Shown here: positions 16,538-24,956 of the stretch, piece by piece | How positions within the stretch are numbered: position 1 is the stretch's first letter | How the letters are laid out: every line of letters begins with the position of its first letter | Origin: Bacteroides eggerthii | GTDB taxonomy: Bacteria; Bacteroidota; Bacteroidia; Bacteroidales; Bacteroidaceae | Length of the DNA stretch: 64,000 bases | Direction: 5' to 3' | Assembly (NCBI RefSeq): GCF_025146565.1 | Contig: NZ_CP102258.1 | Span: 1,520,001-1,584,000 of the forward strand | Notes under the pieces: model-generated | The model's input: only the letters and a program-made list of their open reading frames with translations | What the model was told of the DNA's origin: nothing | The model's database searches: none | Made by a program: the position numbers and the translations under genes

Positions 16538-18304
16538 ATGAAAAATAAATTGATTCTGCTCTTGGCAGTGCTTTTCCTATGTTCGGCTTTCAAGGCGGAC
16601 AAGCCGGTAATCACTATATTTATGATCGGCGATTCTACAATGGCGAATAAGTCGTTGACCGGTGGCAATCCGGAAAGAGGGTGGGGGCATGTACTGCCCG
16701 GTTTCTTTTCTGAGGATATACGAGTGGACAATCATGCCATGAACGGGCGCAGTTCCAAGAGTTTTATTAACGAAGGACGTTGGGACAAAGTGCTTTCGCT
16801 GATAAAAAAAGGAGATTATGTTTTTATCCAGTTCGGACATAATGACGAGAAACTGTCAGCAGAGCGCCATACGGATCCAGGAACGACATTCGATGCCAAC
16901 CTTCGCAAGTTTGTGAACGAAACAAGGGCAAAAGGTGGTATCCCGGTACTTTTCAATTCCATTGTACGCCGTAAATTTGGTACTTCCAATGATAAGGCTG
17001 TGGCGGAAGCTATTCTTCAGGATGATATTCGCAAGGGGATCAATCCGGATGCCAAAAGGGATGCTTCACAGGATGATGAGGTGAGGGAAGGAGATAAGCT
17101 GATTGATACGCATGGAGCCTATTTGGACTCCCCACGTAATGTGGCAGAGGAATTGGATGTGCCTTTTATTGATATGAATAGGCTTACCCATAAGCTGGTA
17201 GAGGGGTTGGGCCCGAAAGAATCGAAAAAACTTTTTATGTGGGTGCCTGCCAATACAATCGCATCCATGCCTAAAGGACGTGAGGACAATACCCACTTAA
17301 ATGTATATGGTGCACGTGTCATAGCAGGTATTACGGTAGATGCCATAGCAAAAGCAGTGCCGGAATTGGCAAAGTATGTTCGCCATTATGATTTCGTGGT
17401 GGCACAAGACGGTAGCGGTGATTTCTTTACTGTACAGGAAGCCATTAATGCCGTTCCCGATTTCCGTAAAAATGTACGTACCACGATACTGATACGCAAG
17501 GGTGTGTATAAAGAAAAGCTGATTGTGCCTGAAAGTAAGATTAATATCTCCCTGATAGGTCAGGAAGGGGCGGTCATATCGTATGATGATTATGCCGGCA
17601 AACCGAATATCTTTGGTGAAAACAAAGGAACGTCCGGTTCGTCTTCCTGTTATATTTATGCACCCGACTTTTACGCGGAGAATATCACGTTCGAGAACAC
17701 ATCAGGTCCGGTAGGTCAGGCAGTTGCCTGTTTTGTAAGCGCCGATCGCGTGTATTTTAAAAACTGCCGTTTCCTCGGTTTTCAGGATACACTCTACACC
17801 TACGGGAAGGGAGTGCGGCAGTATTATGAGGATTGTTATATAGAGGGAACAGTGGATTTTATATTCGGTTGGTCTACGGCTGTTTTCAATCGCTGCCACA
17901 TCCACAGCAAACGTGACGGTTATGTTACGGCTCCTTCTACCGACGAGGGACAGAAATACGGCTATGTATTCTATGACTGTAAGCTGACTGCGGATGCAGG
18001 GGTGACAAAAGTGTACTTGTCCCGTCCATGGCGTCCTTTTGCCAGGGCTGTATTTGTGCATTGTGATTTGGGAAAGCATATTCTTCCTGCCGGGTGGCAC
18101 AACTGGAACAAGAAAGAGGCGGAGAGGACAGCCTTTTACGCTGAATATGACAGCTATGGACCGGGAGCCAACCCCAAAGCCCGCGCTGCTTTCTCGCATC
18201 AGTTGAAAGATTTGAAAGGTTATGAAATGGAATCCGTACTGTCCGGCAGTGATAACTGGAATCCGGTTGCAAACGGTAATGCATTGGTAAGTATAAAGCG
18301 TTAA
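16538..18304 (+). CDS. CE12 acetylesterase-CE8 pectinesterase fusion
   Basis: A 588-residue secreted enzyme; the signal peptide covers about residues 1-20. The N-terminal SGNH esterase of the rhamnogalacturonan acetylesterase type (CE12) has the Ser in MIGDSTMANK, block III FGHND and the Asp/His pair in DNTHLN near residue 255. From about 285 a CE8 pectinesterase follows, with GQAVAC, FLGFQDTLYT, YIEGTVDFIFG and LSRPWRPFA. One polypeptide can thus remove both acetyl and methyl groups from pectin. A TTG three codons upstream (16529) is possible, but the ATG at 16538 starts the signal peptide cleanly. Confidence 0.93.
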   Translation: MKNKLILLLAVLFLCSAFKADKPVITIFMIGDSTMANKSLTGGNPERGWGHVLPGFFSEDIRVDNHAMNGRSSKSFINEGRWDKVLSLIKKGDYVFIQFGHNDEKLSAERHTDPGTTFDANLRKFVNETRAKGGIPVLFNSIVRRKFGTSNDKAVAEAILQDDIRKGINPDAKRDASQDDEVREGDKLIDTHGAYLDSPRNVAEELDVPFIDMNRLTHKLVEGLGPKESKKLFMWVPANTIASMPKGREDNTHLNVYGARVIAGITVDAIAKAVPELAKYVRHYDFVVAQDGSGDFFTVQEAINAVPDFRKNVRTTILIRKGVYKEKLIVPESKINISLIGQEGAVISYDDYAGKPNIFGENKGTSGSSSCYIYAPDFYAENITFENTSGPVGQAVACFVSADRVYFKNCRFLGFQDTLYTYGKGVRQYYEDCYIEGTVDFIFGWSTAVFNRCHIHSKRDGYVTAPSTDEGQKYGYVFYDCKLTADAGVTKVYLSRPWRPFARAVFVHCDLGKHILPAGWHNWNKKEAERTAFYAEYDSYGPGANPKARAAFSHQLKDLKGYEMESVLSGSDNWNPVANGNALVSIKR

Positions 18305-18387
18305 CTGACAAAACTATTTTATATCAGGCACATCGTCCGATAAGTATTCTTTTCCATTTCTCCAGGGATAAGTGGGCTGTTGTTGCA

Positions 18388-18410
18388 GGCGTTTGTAGAA
18401 AGCAAACGCC
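18388..18410 (+). terminator. Hairpin after the CE12-CE8 gene
   Basis: GGCGTTTG (18388-18395) pairs perfectly with CAAACGCC (18403-18410) around a 7-nt loop. It lies 84 bp past the stop. There is no T-run after it, so it may be a weak terminator or an mRNA end. Confidence 0.45.
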
Positions 18411-18418
18411 TAAAATAA

Positions 18419-18462
18419 GTGTAAAGGTACAAGGTTTTTCAACGAAATATGTATCTTTACAC
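18419..18462 (+). promoter_or_regulatory. HTCS promoter with inverted repeat
   Basis: GTGTAAAGGTAC (18419-18430) and GTATCTTTACAC (18451-18462) are inverted repeats with one mismatch. The right arm contains TATCTTTA, a near match to the -7 consensus, 24 bp before the HTCS ATG. The repeat could bind a regulator of HTCS expression. Confidence 0.4.
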
Positions 18463-18482
18463 CACAGAACGATTATTATATT

Positions 18483-21400
18483 ATGAAAAATATCCTATAC
18501 CTGATCATTTCTTTGTTGTACATATTGCCGGTTAAGTCACAGCCGGCCTGTTTTTTTACCCATTATTCATCCGAAGAAGGTCTTTCGCAAAATACGGTTA
18601 TGAGTATTTTGCAAGACAGGAAAGGAAACATGTGGTTTTCCACATGGGATGGAATCAATAAATTCAACGGCTATGTTTTCAGGACCTATAAAGCCAAGTT
18701 TGATAACCGGATTAATTTGACGAACAACCGCGTGGACCACATGTATGAAGACAAATACGGTTTCCTTTGGTTACAGACATACGATAATCAGGTCTATCGC
18801 TTTGACACCCGTTCCGAGAAATTCGAGCACGTACCTGCTACGGAGGAGAAAGGAGGCAGGATTGTCATAACTTCAATAAAAATGTTGCCATGCGGTTCAG
18901 TATGGCTGCTTTCGGAAAACGAAGGCGCTATTCGTGTGAAAACGGATCCGGCTACCTATCGCCTTTCTTCGGAGTGGTATTCCGATAAATCGGGGTTGCT
19001 TCCGGCAACGCGTGTGTACGATATTTATGAGGATCATGCCGGCAACGAGTGGGTTTTGACCAACAACGGATTGGGAATGCTCGCTGCCGGAAACCGCACA
19101 ATGGCTTCTTATTTCGTGGAGACAGCAAAACGAGAAAAGGGGAAAGGGCAGTTCTTTTATGTGGCGCAGGAATATGGGAATGAGATATTCTTCGGTTCGG
19201 ATCATGGGCGGATATGGCGTTACCAAAAGCAAGGAGGACAGTTCGAACTATTACAGCTACCCGCCTCCTCACGTGTTGTGGAGATAAAAAAGATAAATGA
19301 ACAGGCAATTCTGATTGTAACGAAGACAGACGGTTTCTTCGTCTATGATGTAGCGTCTAAAGGAATGGAACACTATGAAGCCTCGCGACTTCCTAAGGCA
19401 CCCGTCCGTTCTGTCTATATGGACAAGTACTCGGAAATATGGTTCGAACAGGAAGTGCCGGGTACTGTGGCCCATTTCAATGCGAAAACAAAAGTCCTGA
19501 AAACGGAAGTGATACCGGTGGAGCCCACCAGCACAGACCGTTCGCGTCCGGCTTTTCACGTACACGAAGATATTTACGGGACGGTATGGGTGCATCCCTA
19601 TGGGGGCGGCTTTTCACGTTTCGATAGAGAAAACAACCGTTTGCAGTCTTTCTACAACGGACTGTCAGATGCAAACTGGCGGTTCTCCAACAAGATCCAT
19701 TCGGCCTTTTCCGACAGGCAGGGTAATCTGTGGATGTGCACGCATTCCAAAGGGTTGGAGAAAATAACTTTTCAGGCGTCGCCGTTCCGTATGATAACTC
19801 CGGAGCCTCACCGCTACGAATCTTTGAGCAACGAAGTGCGTGCGCTTTGCGAGGATGCCGAACACAATCTTTGGGTAGGACTGAAAAACGGAAAGTTGCG
19901 GGTGTATGGCAACGACCATTCGGAGCGCGGATACTTGACCGAGGCCGGAACCATATCGCATGCAGGCGCTCCTTTGAAGGGAAATGTCTATTTTATATAT
20001 CAAGACAGTAAGAGCAACCTTTGGATTGCGACAAAGGGAGAGGGACTCGTAAAAGCGGAGCCCCGGAACGGAATGTGTTATAAGCTGACGCGCTACCGGC
20101 ATCGGAAAGAAGACATATATAGCTTGAGTGATGATAACGTATATTGTGTGTACGAGGACGGCAGAGGGCGCATTTGGGTTGCTACTTTCGGAGGAGGCGT
20201 CAATTATTTGACGCACAATCAGGACGGCGAGGAAATATTTGTCAGCCACCGCAACAATCTGAAAGGTTTCCCTATTAACAAATGTCATAAGGTGCGTTTC
20301 ATCACAGGGGATCATCGGGGGAATATCTGGATTGCCACGACCGTAGGGGCATTGAGGGTGAACGGAGACTTCAAGAACCCTGAAGATGCTGTCTTTCATC
20401 ATTATCAGCGCATACAGGATGACATGTACAGTTTGAGCAACAACGATGTGCATTGGATTCTGTCTACCGGAAAGAAGGAGCTCTATCTGGCCACTTTTGG
20501 CGGCGGGCTGAACAAATTGCAGTCCATAGACGAGGACGGTGATGCGGCGTTCAAGTCATATTGTGTAGAGGACGGTTTGCCTTCGGACATATTGCTCTCT
20601 ATTCGTGAGGACAACAAAGGAAATCTTTGGATGAGTACGGAGAATGGCATCAGCAAGTTTATACCGGAAGAAGAACGGTTTGAGAATTATGCCGACGAAC
20701 ATCTCTCGTTCCGCCTGCGCTTCAGTGAAGCGGCGTCGCTCTACACTTCGTGGGGAAACCTTATGTATGGAACGAGTGAGGGCATCTTCCTTTTCAAACC
20801 GGACTCACTCCGGAAAAGTACGTATGTTCCGCCGTTGGTATTCTCCAAGTTGCTGATATCGAATGAAGATGTGACTCCGGGTGAAAATTCGGTATTGCAA
20901 CGCAGTCTGGATGATACCCGCCGGTTGAAGCTCTCCCACAAAGAGAATATTTTCACCATTCAGTTTGCGGCGCTCGACTATACGGACCCTTCGGAAATCC
21001 AATATGCTTATATTTTGGAAGGCTTTGAAAAATCATGGAATTACGTCGGCAAGCAGCGAATGGCTACTTATACCAACTTGCCCAAAGGAGATTATGTGTT
21101 TAAGGTACGTTCTACCAATGCCGAGGGGGTGTGGACGGAGAATACGCGCTTGCTCGATATAGAGGTGCTTCCCTCTTTTTGGGAGACTCCTTTCGCCTAT
21201 TTCCTGTATGTGCTGTTTGTGCTGCTGATTATCGTAACGGCTGTCTACATCTTGTTTACAATCTATCGTTTAAAGCATGAGGTATCCGTAGAGCAGCAAA
21301 TGACGAACATGAAACTGCGTTTCTTTACGGATATTTCCCATGAGCTGCGCACGCCTTTGACCTTGATTTCCGGTCCGGTGGAGTATGTCTTGAGCAATAA

Positions 21401-22946
21401 GCGGTTGCCGGCGGATGTTCGTGAGCAATTGCAGGTTGTGGAACGCAATACGAACCGTATGCTGCATCTGATCAATCAGATACTCGATTTCCGGAAGATA
21501 CAGAACAGGAAGATGAAGATGCAGGTGCAACGTGTTGATGCGGTGGCGTTCACCCGTAAGGTCATGGAAAACTTCGATTCCGTAGCCGAGGAGCACCGGA
21601 TTGATTTCTTGTTTGAAACGGAGAAGCCCGGACTCTATCTGTGGATAGATGCCGACAAGTACGAAAAGATAATCTTCAACCTGCTTTCCAATGCCTTCAA
21701 GTACACTCCGAATGGAAAGATGATTAAGGTGTTTATCCATGAAGACAAAGACACTGTTTCCATTGGCGTGCAGGATCAGGGCATCGGTATTGCCGAGAAC
21801 AAGAAGAAGTCGATCTTTGTCCGTTTCGAGAATATGGTAGACCGTAACTTGTTCAATCCAAGCACAGGCATCGGTCTGTCATTGGTGAAGGAACTGGTGG
21901 AAATGCATAAGGCACTGATCTCGGTAGACAGCAAACTGGGCGAGGGAAGCTGTTTCAAGATCGACTTCCAGAAAGGAAAAGAGCATTATGACGATTCGGT
22001 GGAATTCATGCAGGATGATGCAACGGTTTGCCTGGAGGTGCAGCGGCAGCAAACGGAAGAAACGGTCTCCCCGCAATCGGAAACGGAAAGAGAAGCACAG
22101 GAGAATGAGGACATGGCAACATCCAAAGGACTGATGCTTCTGGTGGAAGATAATGCCGAGTTGCGCATATTTCTGCGGAGCATTTTCTCGCCCGAATACC
22201 GTATTGTAGAAGCTGCTGACGGCATGGAGGGTTGTGATAAGGCTTTGAAGCTCTTGCCGGATATTATTATCAGTGACGTGATGATGCCGGAGAAAGACGG
22301 TATTGCCATGACCCGCGAGTTACGTGCGGATATGACAACCAGCCACATCCCTATTGTGCTGCTTACCGCAAAGTCGTCCATTGAAAGCAAGTTGGAAGGT
22401 CTGGAGTATGGTGCCGATGATTATATAACCAAACCTTTCAGTGCTACTTATTTGAAAGCGCGTGTGAAGAATTTGCTTGTTCAGCGGCAGAAGTTACAAA
22501 TGCTGTACCGTCAGGACTTGATGTCGGCGGGAATGGCTATACCTGTTTCCGATGAACAGACGGAGAAGCGTCTTACCGATAATCCGGAAACGGACAAATC
22601 TCCGGTCATGTCTCCCAACGACCGTAAGTTTATGGACCGCCTTGTCGAATTTATGGAGAAGAACATGGATAACGGTGAACTGATAGTGGATGATTTTGTG
22701 CACGAGCTGGCTGTCAGCCGTTCTGTCTTCTTCAAGAAACTGAAGACCCTGACCGGTTTGGCGCCTATTGAATTCATCAAGGAAATGCGCATTAATCGTG
22801 CAGTACAACTGATAGAAACGGGAGAATATTCCATGACGCAAATATCCTACATGGTAGGTATCAACGATCCGCGTTATTTCAGTAAATGCTTCAAACAGAA
22901 AATGGGGATGACACCAACGGAGTATAGGGACAAGGTACTGAAATAG
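18483..22946 (+). CDS. Hybrid two-component system regulator (HTCS)
   Basis: A 1487-residue membrane sensor and transcription factor in one chain. Order: signal peptide (about 1-20); beta-propeller sensor of repeated 'W..T' blades (about 25-780); Y_Y_Y domain (about 800-905); one membrane helix (about 912-938); histidine kinase with H953 in DISHELRTPL and an ATPase domain (about 1055-1165); receiver (about 1215-1330) with Asp1265 in SDVMMPEKDG; AraC-type DNA-binding domain (about 1385-1487). The periplasmic sensor binds oligosaccharides and the AraC domain activates the locus. It sits between the esterase and SusCD genes, so it is the likely pectin regulator. All catalytic residues look intact. 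Confidence 0.96.
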   Translation: MKNILYLIISLLYILPVKSQPACFFTHYSSEEGLSQNTVMSILQDRKGNMWFSTWDGINKFNGYVFRTYKAKFDNRINLTNNRVDHMYEDKYGFLWLQTYDNQVYRFDTRSEKFEHVPATEEKGGRIVITSIKMLPCGSVWLLSENEGAIRVKTDPATYRLSSEWYSDKSGLLPATRVYDIYEDHAGNEWVLTNNGLGMLAAGNRTMASYFVETAKREKGKGQFFYVAQEYGNEIFFGSDHGRIWRYQKQGGQFELLQLPASSRVVEIKKINEQAILIVTKTDGFFVYDVASKGMEHYEASRLPKAPVRSVYMDKYSEIWFEQEVPGTVAHFNAKTKVLKTEVIPVEPTSTDRSRPAFHVHEDIYGTVWVHPYGGGFSRFDRENNRLQSFYNGLSDANWRFSNKIHSAFSDRQGNLWMCTHSKGLEKITFQASPFRMITPEPHRYESLSNEVRALCEDAEHNLWVGLKNGKLRVYGNDHSERGYLTEAGTISHAGAPLKGNVYFIYQDSKSNLWIATKGEGLVKAEPRNGMCYKLTRYRHRKEDIYSLSDDNVYCVYEDGRGRIWVATFGGGVNYLTHNQDGEEIFVSHRNNLKGFPINKCHKVRFITGDHRGNIWIATTVGALRVNGDFKNPEDAVFHHYQRIQDDMYSLSNNDVHWILSTGKKELYLATFGGGLNKLQSIDEDGDAAFKSYCVEDGLPSDILLSIREDNKGNLWMSTENGISKFIPEEERFENYADEHLSFRLRFSEAASLYTSWGNLMYGTSEGIFLFKPDSLRKSTYVPPLVFSKLLISNEDVTPGENSVLQRSLDDTRRLKLSHKENIFTIQFAALDYTDPSEIQYAYILEGFEKSWNYVGKQRMATYTNLPKGDYVFKVRSTNAEGVWTENTRLLDIEVLPSFWETPFAYFLYVLFVLLIIVTAVYILFTIYRLKHEVSVEQQMTNMKLRFFTDISHELRTPLTLISGPVEYVLSNKRLPADVREQLQVVERNTNRMLHLINQILDFRKIQNRKMKMQVQRVDAVAFTRKVMENFDSVAEEHRIDFLFETEKPGLYLWIDADKYEKIIFNLLSNAFKYTPNGKMIKVFIHEDKDTVSIGVQDQGIGIAENKKKSIFVRFENMVDRNLFNPSTGIGLSLVKELVEMHKALISVDSKLGEGSCFKIDFQKGKEHYDDSVEFMQDDATVCLEVQRQQTEETVSPQSETEREAQENEDMATSKGLMLLVEDNAELRIFLRSIFSPEYRIVEAADGMEGCDKALKLLPDIIISDVMMPEKDGIAMTRELRADMTTSHIPIVLLTAKSSIESKLEGLEYGADDYITKPFSATYLKARVKNLLVQRQKLQMLYRQDLMSAGMAIPVSDEQTEKRLTDNPETDKSPVMSPNDRKFMDRLVEFMEKNMDNGELIVDDFVHELAVSRSVFFKKLKTLTGLAPIEFIKEMRINRAVQLIETGEYSMTQISYMVGINDPRYFSKCFKQKMGMTPTEYRDKVLK

Positions 22947-23025
22947 GCTGCTGTTTTGTACCCGGAATGAACATTAATGTTTTTGATATGTTCTTTTTGA
23001 ATAATTACAAAACCAAACCGTAACT

Positions 23026-23133
23026 ATGATCGTGTATTTAATTAGTTTGCTTGTTATTGGCTCGGCAATAGCTTGGAGCCTCTGGAAAGCCCCTTCGGAC
23101 AAAGAGTTATGGGGAGAGGATGAGTTGGAATAA
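23026..23133 (+). CDS. Small single-helix membrane protein, 35 aa
   Basis: A 35-codon frame runs from ATG 23026 to TAA. It encodes a hydrophobic segment (about residues 2-20), then a basic/aromatic SLWKAP turn and an acidic tail ending GEDELE. The layout looks like a real small membrane protein rather than random sequence, and the AAAACCAAACCGTAACT leader is A-rich as in Bacteroides. It lies 79 bp after the HTCS gene on the same strand. No family is recognised. Confidence 0.4.
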   Translation: MIVYLISLLVIGSAIAWSLWKAPSDKELWGEDELE

Positions 23134-23217
23134 GTGCCCTAAATTCTTTCTCCAGGAGGGCTGAAAGTTTTTTCATGCGTGCCAGTTGCAGTCCCCTAAT
23201 AGGAATTGAGTTAAAAC

Positions 23218-23273
23218 AAAATTCAGTAATCATCTGTAATTCAGAACGGAGTGACAGATGATTACTGAATTTT
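23218..23273. terminator. Bidirectional terminator
   Basis: A perfect 20-bp inverted repeat (23218-23237 and 23254-23273) with a 16-nt loop. The outer ends are AAAA and TTTT and a T-rich tract follows, so it can end rightward transcription from the HTCS and leftward transcription of the SusCD unit. Confidence 0.8.
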
Positions 23274-23313
23274 ATTTTGATACGACTCTTTTAAGTAGAA
23301 TCTATAATGTTGT

Positions 23314-24924
23314 TTACTTCAACCAGCGTGGATCACCTACCTTGTCTATGATAAGATCTTCATTGGTGATAGTGAAGTCTCCATTTGCTTCATCCTTGAA
23401 TGCAGGATCTACAAACTTTTCTTTTACGCAGTTGGGGTCTGTAAATGTAACGATATATTCTTCTCCACTTTTATATCGGATTATACCGGCATTCTTGGCT
23501 TCGTAGTATCGGTTATTGCTTGCGGTGATGTTCTCTGCTTCAATATACTTCTGATCGTTGAGATAACCGGAGAAGTTCATAAATAGGTTACTTTTCATAG
23601 AAATTTTTGCACCCGGATATCTGACATACATCAGACGTTTAAAGGTTTTGACTGCACCGACTATGGTATTGTTTTCCAATTTGATGCTATATTCGGTAAC
23701 CTCAGGATTCCAGGGCTTTTTGTCTTCAGTGCCGTCAATGCGGATGAATTCACGTGCTTTTACCTGAGAACAATTATAGAAGGTATTGTTGGTGATGGTC
23801 AGTTTCTTGATTGTACCTGAACGGCTATCAAGAAAGTCGCCGCCATCGCATGCAATATCATAAATGAGACAGTTGTTTATGGTGATAGCATCTACTGTTA
23901 TGGGCTTTGACGGATTATTGATTGCGAATATTCCTTCTTTATAACCTCTGATTTCGCTTGCTTCGATCTTGAACTCTTTGGCTGTGGTTCCGTCTTCGTA
24001 TGAGAACATTCTTTTTACTGCTGCTCCGTTACCGTCCATGATAATGTTTCGCATGACGATTCCCGAACCTTCAATCATATTGAATTTACCCACCAAGACA
24101 GGCTTGTTCTTGAAGCGCTCGCCGACAATCTGTATCTCTTTATTGACCTCTACTTCACCTATGTCATAAGTGCCGGCTTGAATTAAGATTAGGTTTTTGT
24201 TTTCGTTTGCTTCAGTTACAGCGTCTTGCAGGGACTTACCATCGGGGGATACTACTATTGCTGTTGCAGGATCAATCAAAGTGGTCAAAGTACGGACTCC
24301 GCAGTTCTTTTCACCGTTGAGCAACTTAGCTGTATAGGTGGTGTTGCCTGAAAGGCCGTTGACTATGACTTTTCCACTTTGGAGATCTTGGCTTGATATA
24401 GCCTGTTTTACAGGCTCTCCCTCTTCCGGAGTTAATATAACTTCGGTGAATGTTCTGTTCAATTCAAAGTACAAAGTAGCAGAAGAAGCTGTTAAATCAT
24501 CTTCGTCAACTTCCTTCAGGAGTTTTTCCGGTTCAGTTTTGAAATAGATACCATTCCACTTGGAATCTTTAATATTGTCACCTTTGCACATAAAACGTGC
24601 GGAGTACTTGGTATCACCTTCAAGTCCTGTTACATCATAAGGCATATCTTCGGCTGTAAGGTTGGTATAAGTACGTACTGGTGTACCTTGAAATGTCAAA
24701 CTGTCATTGGCGAAAATTTCTATATCGTAGAATGATGCTTCGGAGTTTATAGTCCAGCTTAAGCGTACGTCGATGGTGTTGTTGACTTTCGCTTCCAAAC
24801 CGAAGGGAGCAAACAGGTGGTCATGCTCCAAAGCTGTGACTTCTTCGCTTTGGTCTTCGCATGCTGTTGTCAGGACTGCACATGCTAATCCTAACAGATA
24901 TGTGTATTTTTTGAACTTGTTCAT
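23314..24924 (-). CDS. Beta-helix surface lipoprotein (DUF4957/DUF5123-like)
   Basis: A 536-residue lipoprotein with lipobox LTTAC at about residues 18-22. Two fibronectin-III-like segments follow (about 38-130 and 140-215), then a right-handed beta-helix from about 225 onward with repeated NN..I and N.TF rungs (TITNNTFYNCSQV, ENNTIVGAVKTF, MKSNLFMNFSGY). The C-terminal part resembles the DUF4957/DUF5123 architecture found next to SusCD in pectin loci. It is the last gene of the SusC-SusD unit, 32 bp after susD, the position of a surface glycan-binding protein or surface enzyme. A pectate-lyase-like activity is possible but no catalytic motif was recognised. Confidence 0.75.
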   Translation of the reverse strand: MNKFKKYTYLLGLACAVLTTACEDQSEEVTALEHDHLFAPFGLEAKVNNTIDVRLSWTINSEASFYDIEIFANDSLTFQGTPVRTYTNLTAEDMPYDVTGLEGDTKYSARFMCKGDNIKDSKWNGIYFKTEPEKLLKEVDEDDLTASSATLYFELNRTFTEVILTPEEGEPVKQAISSQDLQSGKVIVNGLSGNTTYTAKLLNGEKNCGVRTLTTLIDPATAIVVSPDGKSLQDAVTEANENKNLILIQAGTYDIGEVEVNKEIQIVGERFKNKPVLVGKFNMIEGSGIVMRNIIMDGNGAAVKRMFSYEDGTTAKEFKIEASEIRGYKEGIFAINNPSKPITVDAITINNCLIYDIACDGGDFLDSRSGTIKKLTITNNTFYNCSQVKAREFIRIDGTEDKKPWNPEVTEYSIKLENNTIVGAVKTFKRLMYVRYPGAKISMKSNLFMNFSGYLNDQKYIEAENITASNNRYYEAKNAGIIRYKSGEEYIVTFTDPNCVKEKFVDPAFKDEANGDFTITNEDLIIDKVGDPRWLK

Positions 24925-24956
24925 AATCTTTTTTATTGTGTATGTTTAACAATTTA

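Noticed and set aside
19665..20453. A 262-codon minus-strand frame
   Set aside because: Antisense to the HTCS propeller domain, with no recognisable motif or promoter.
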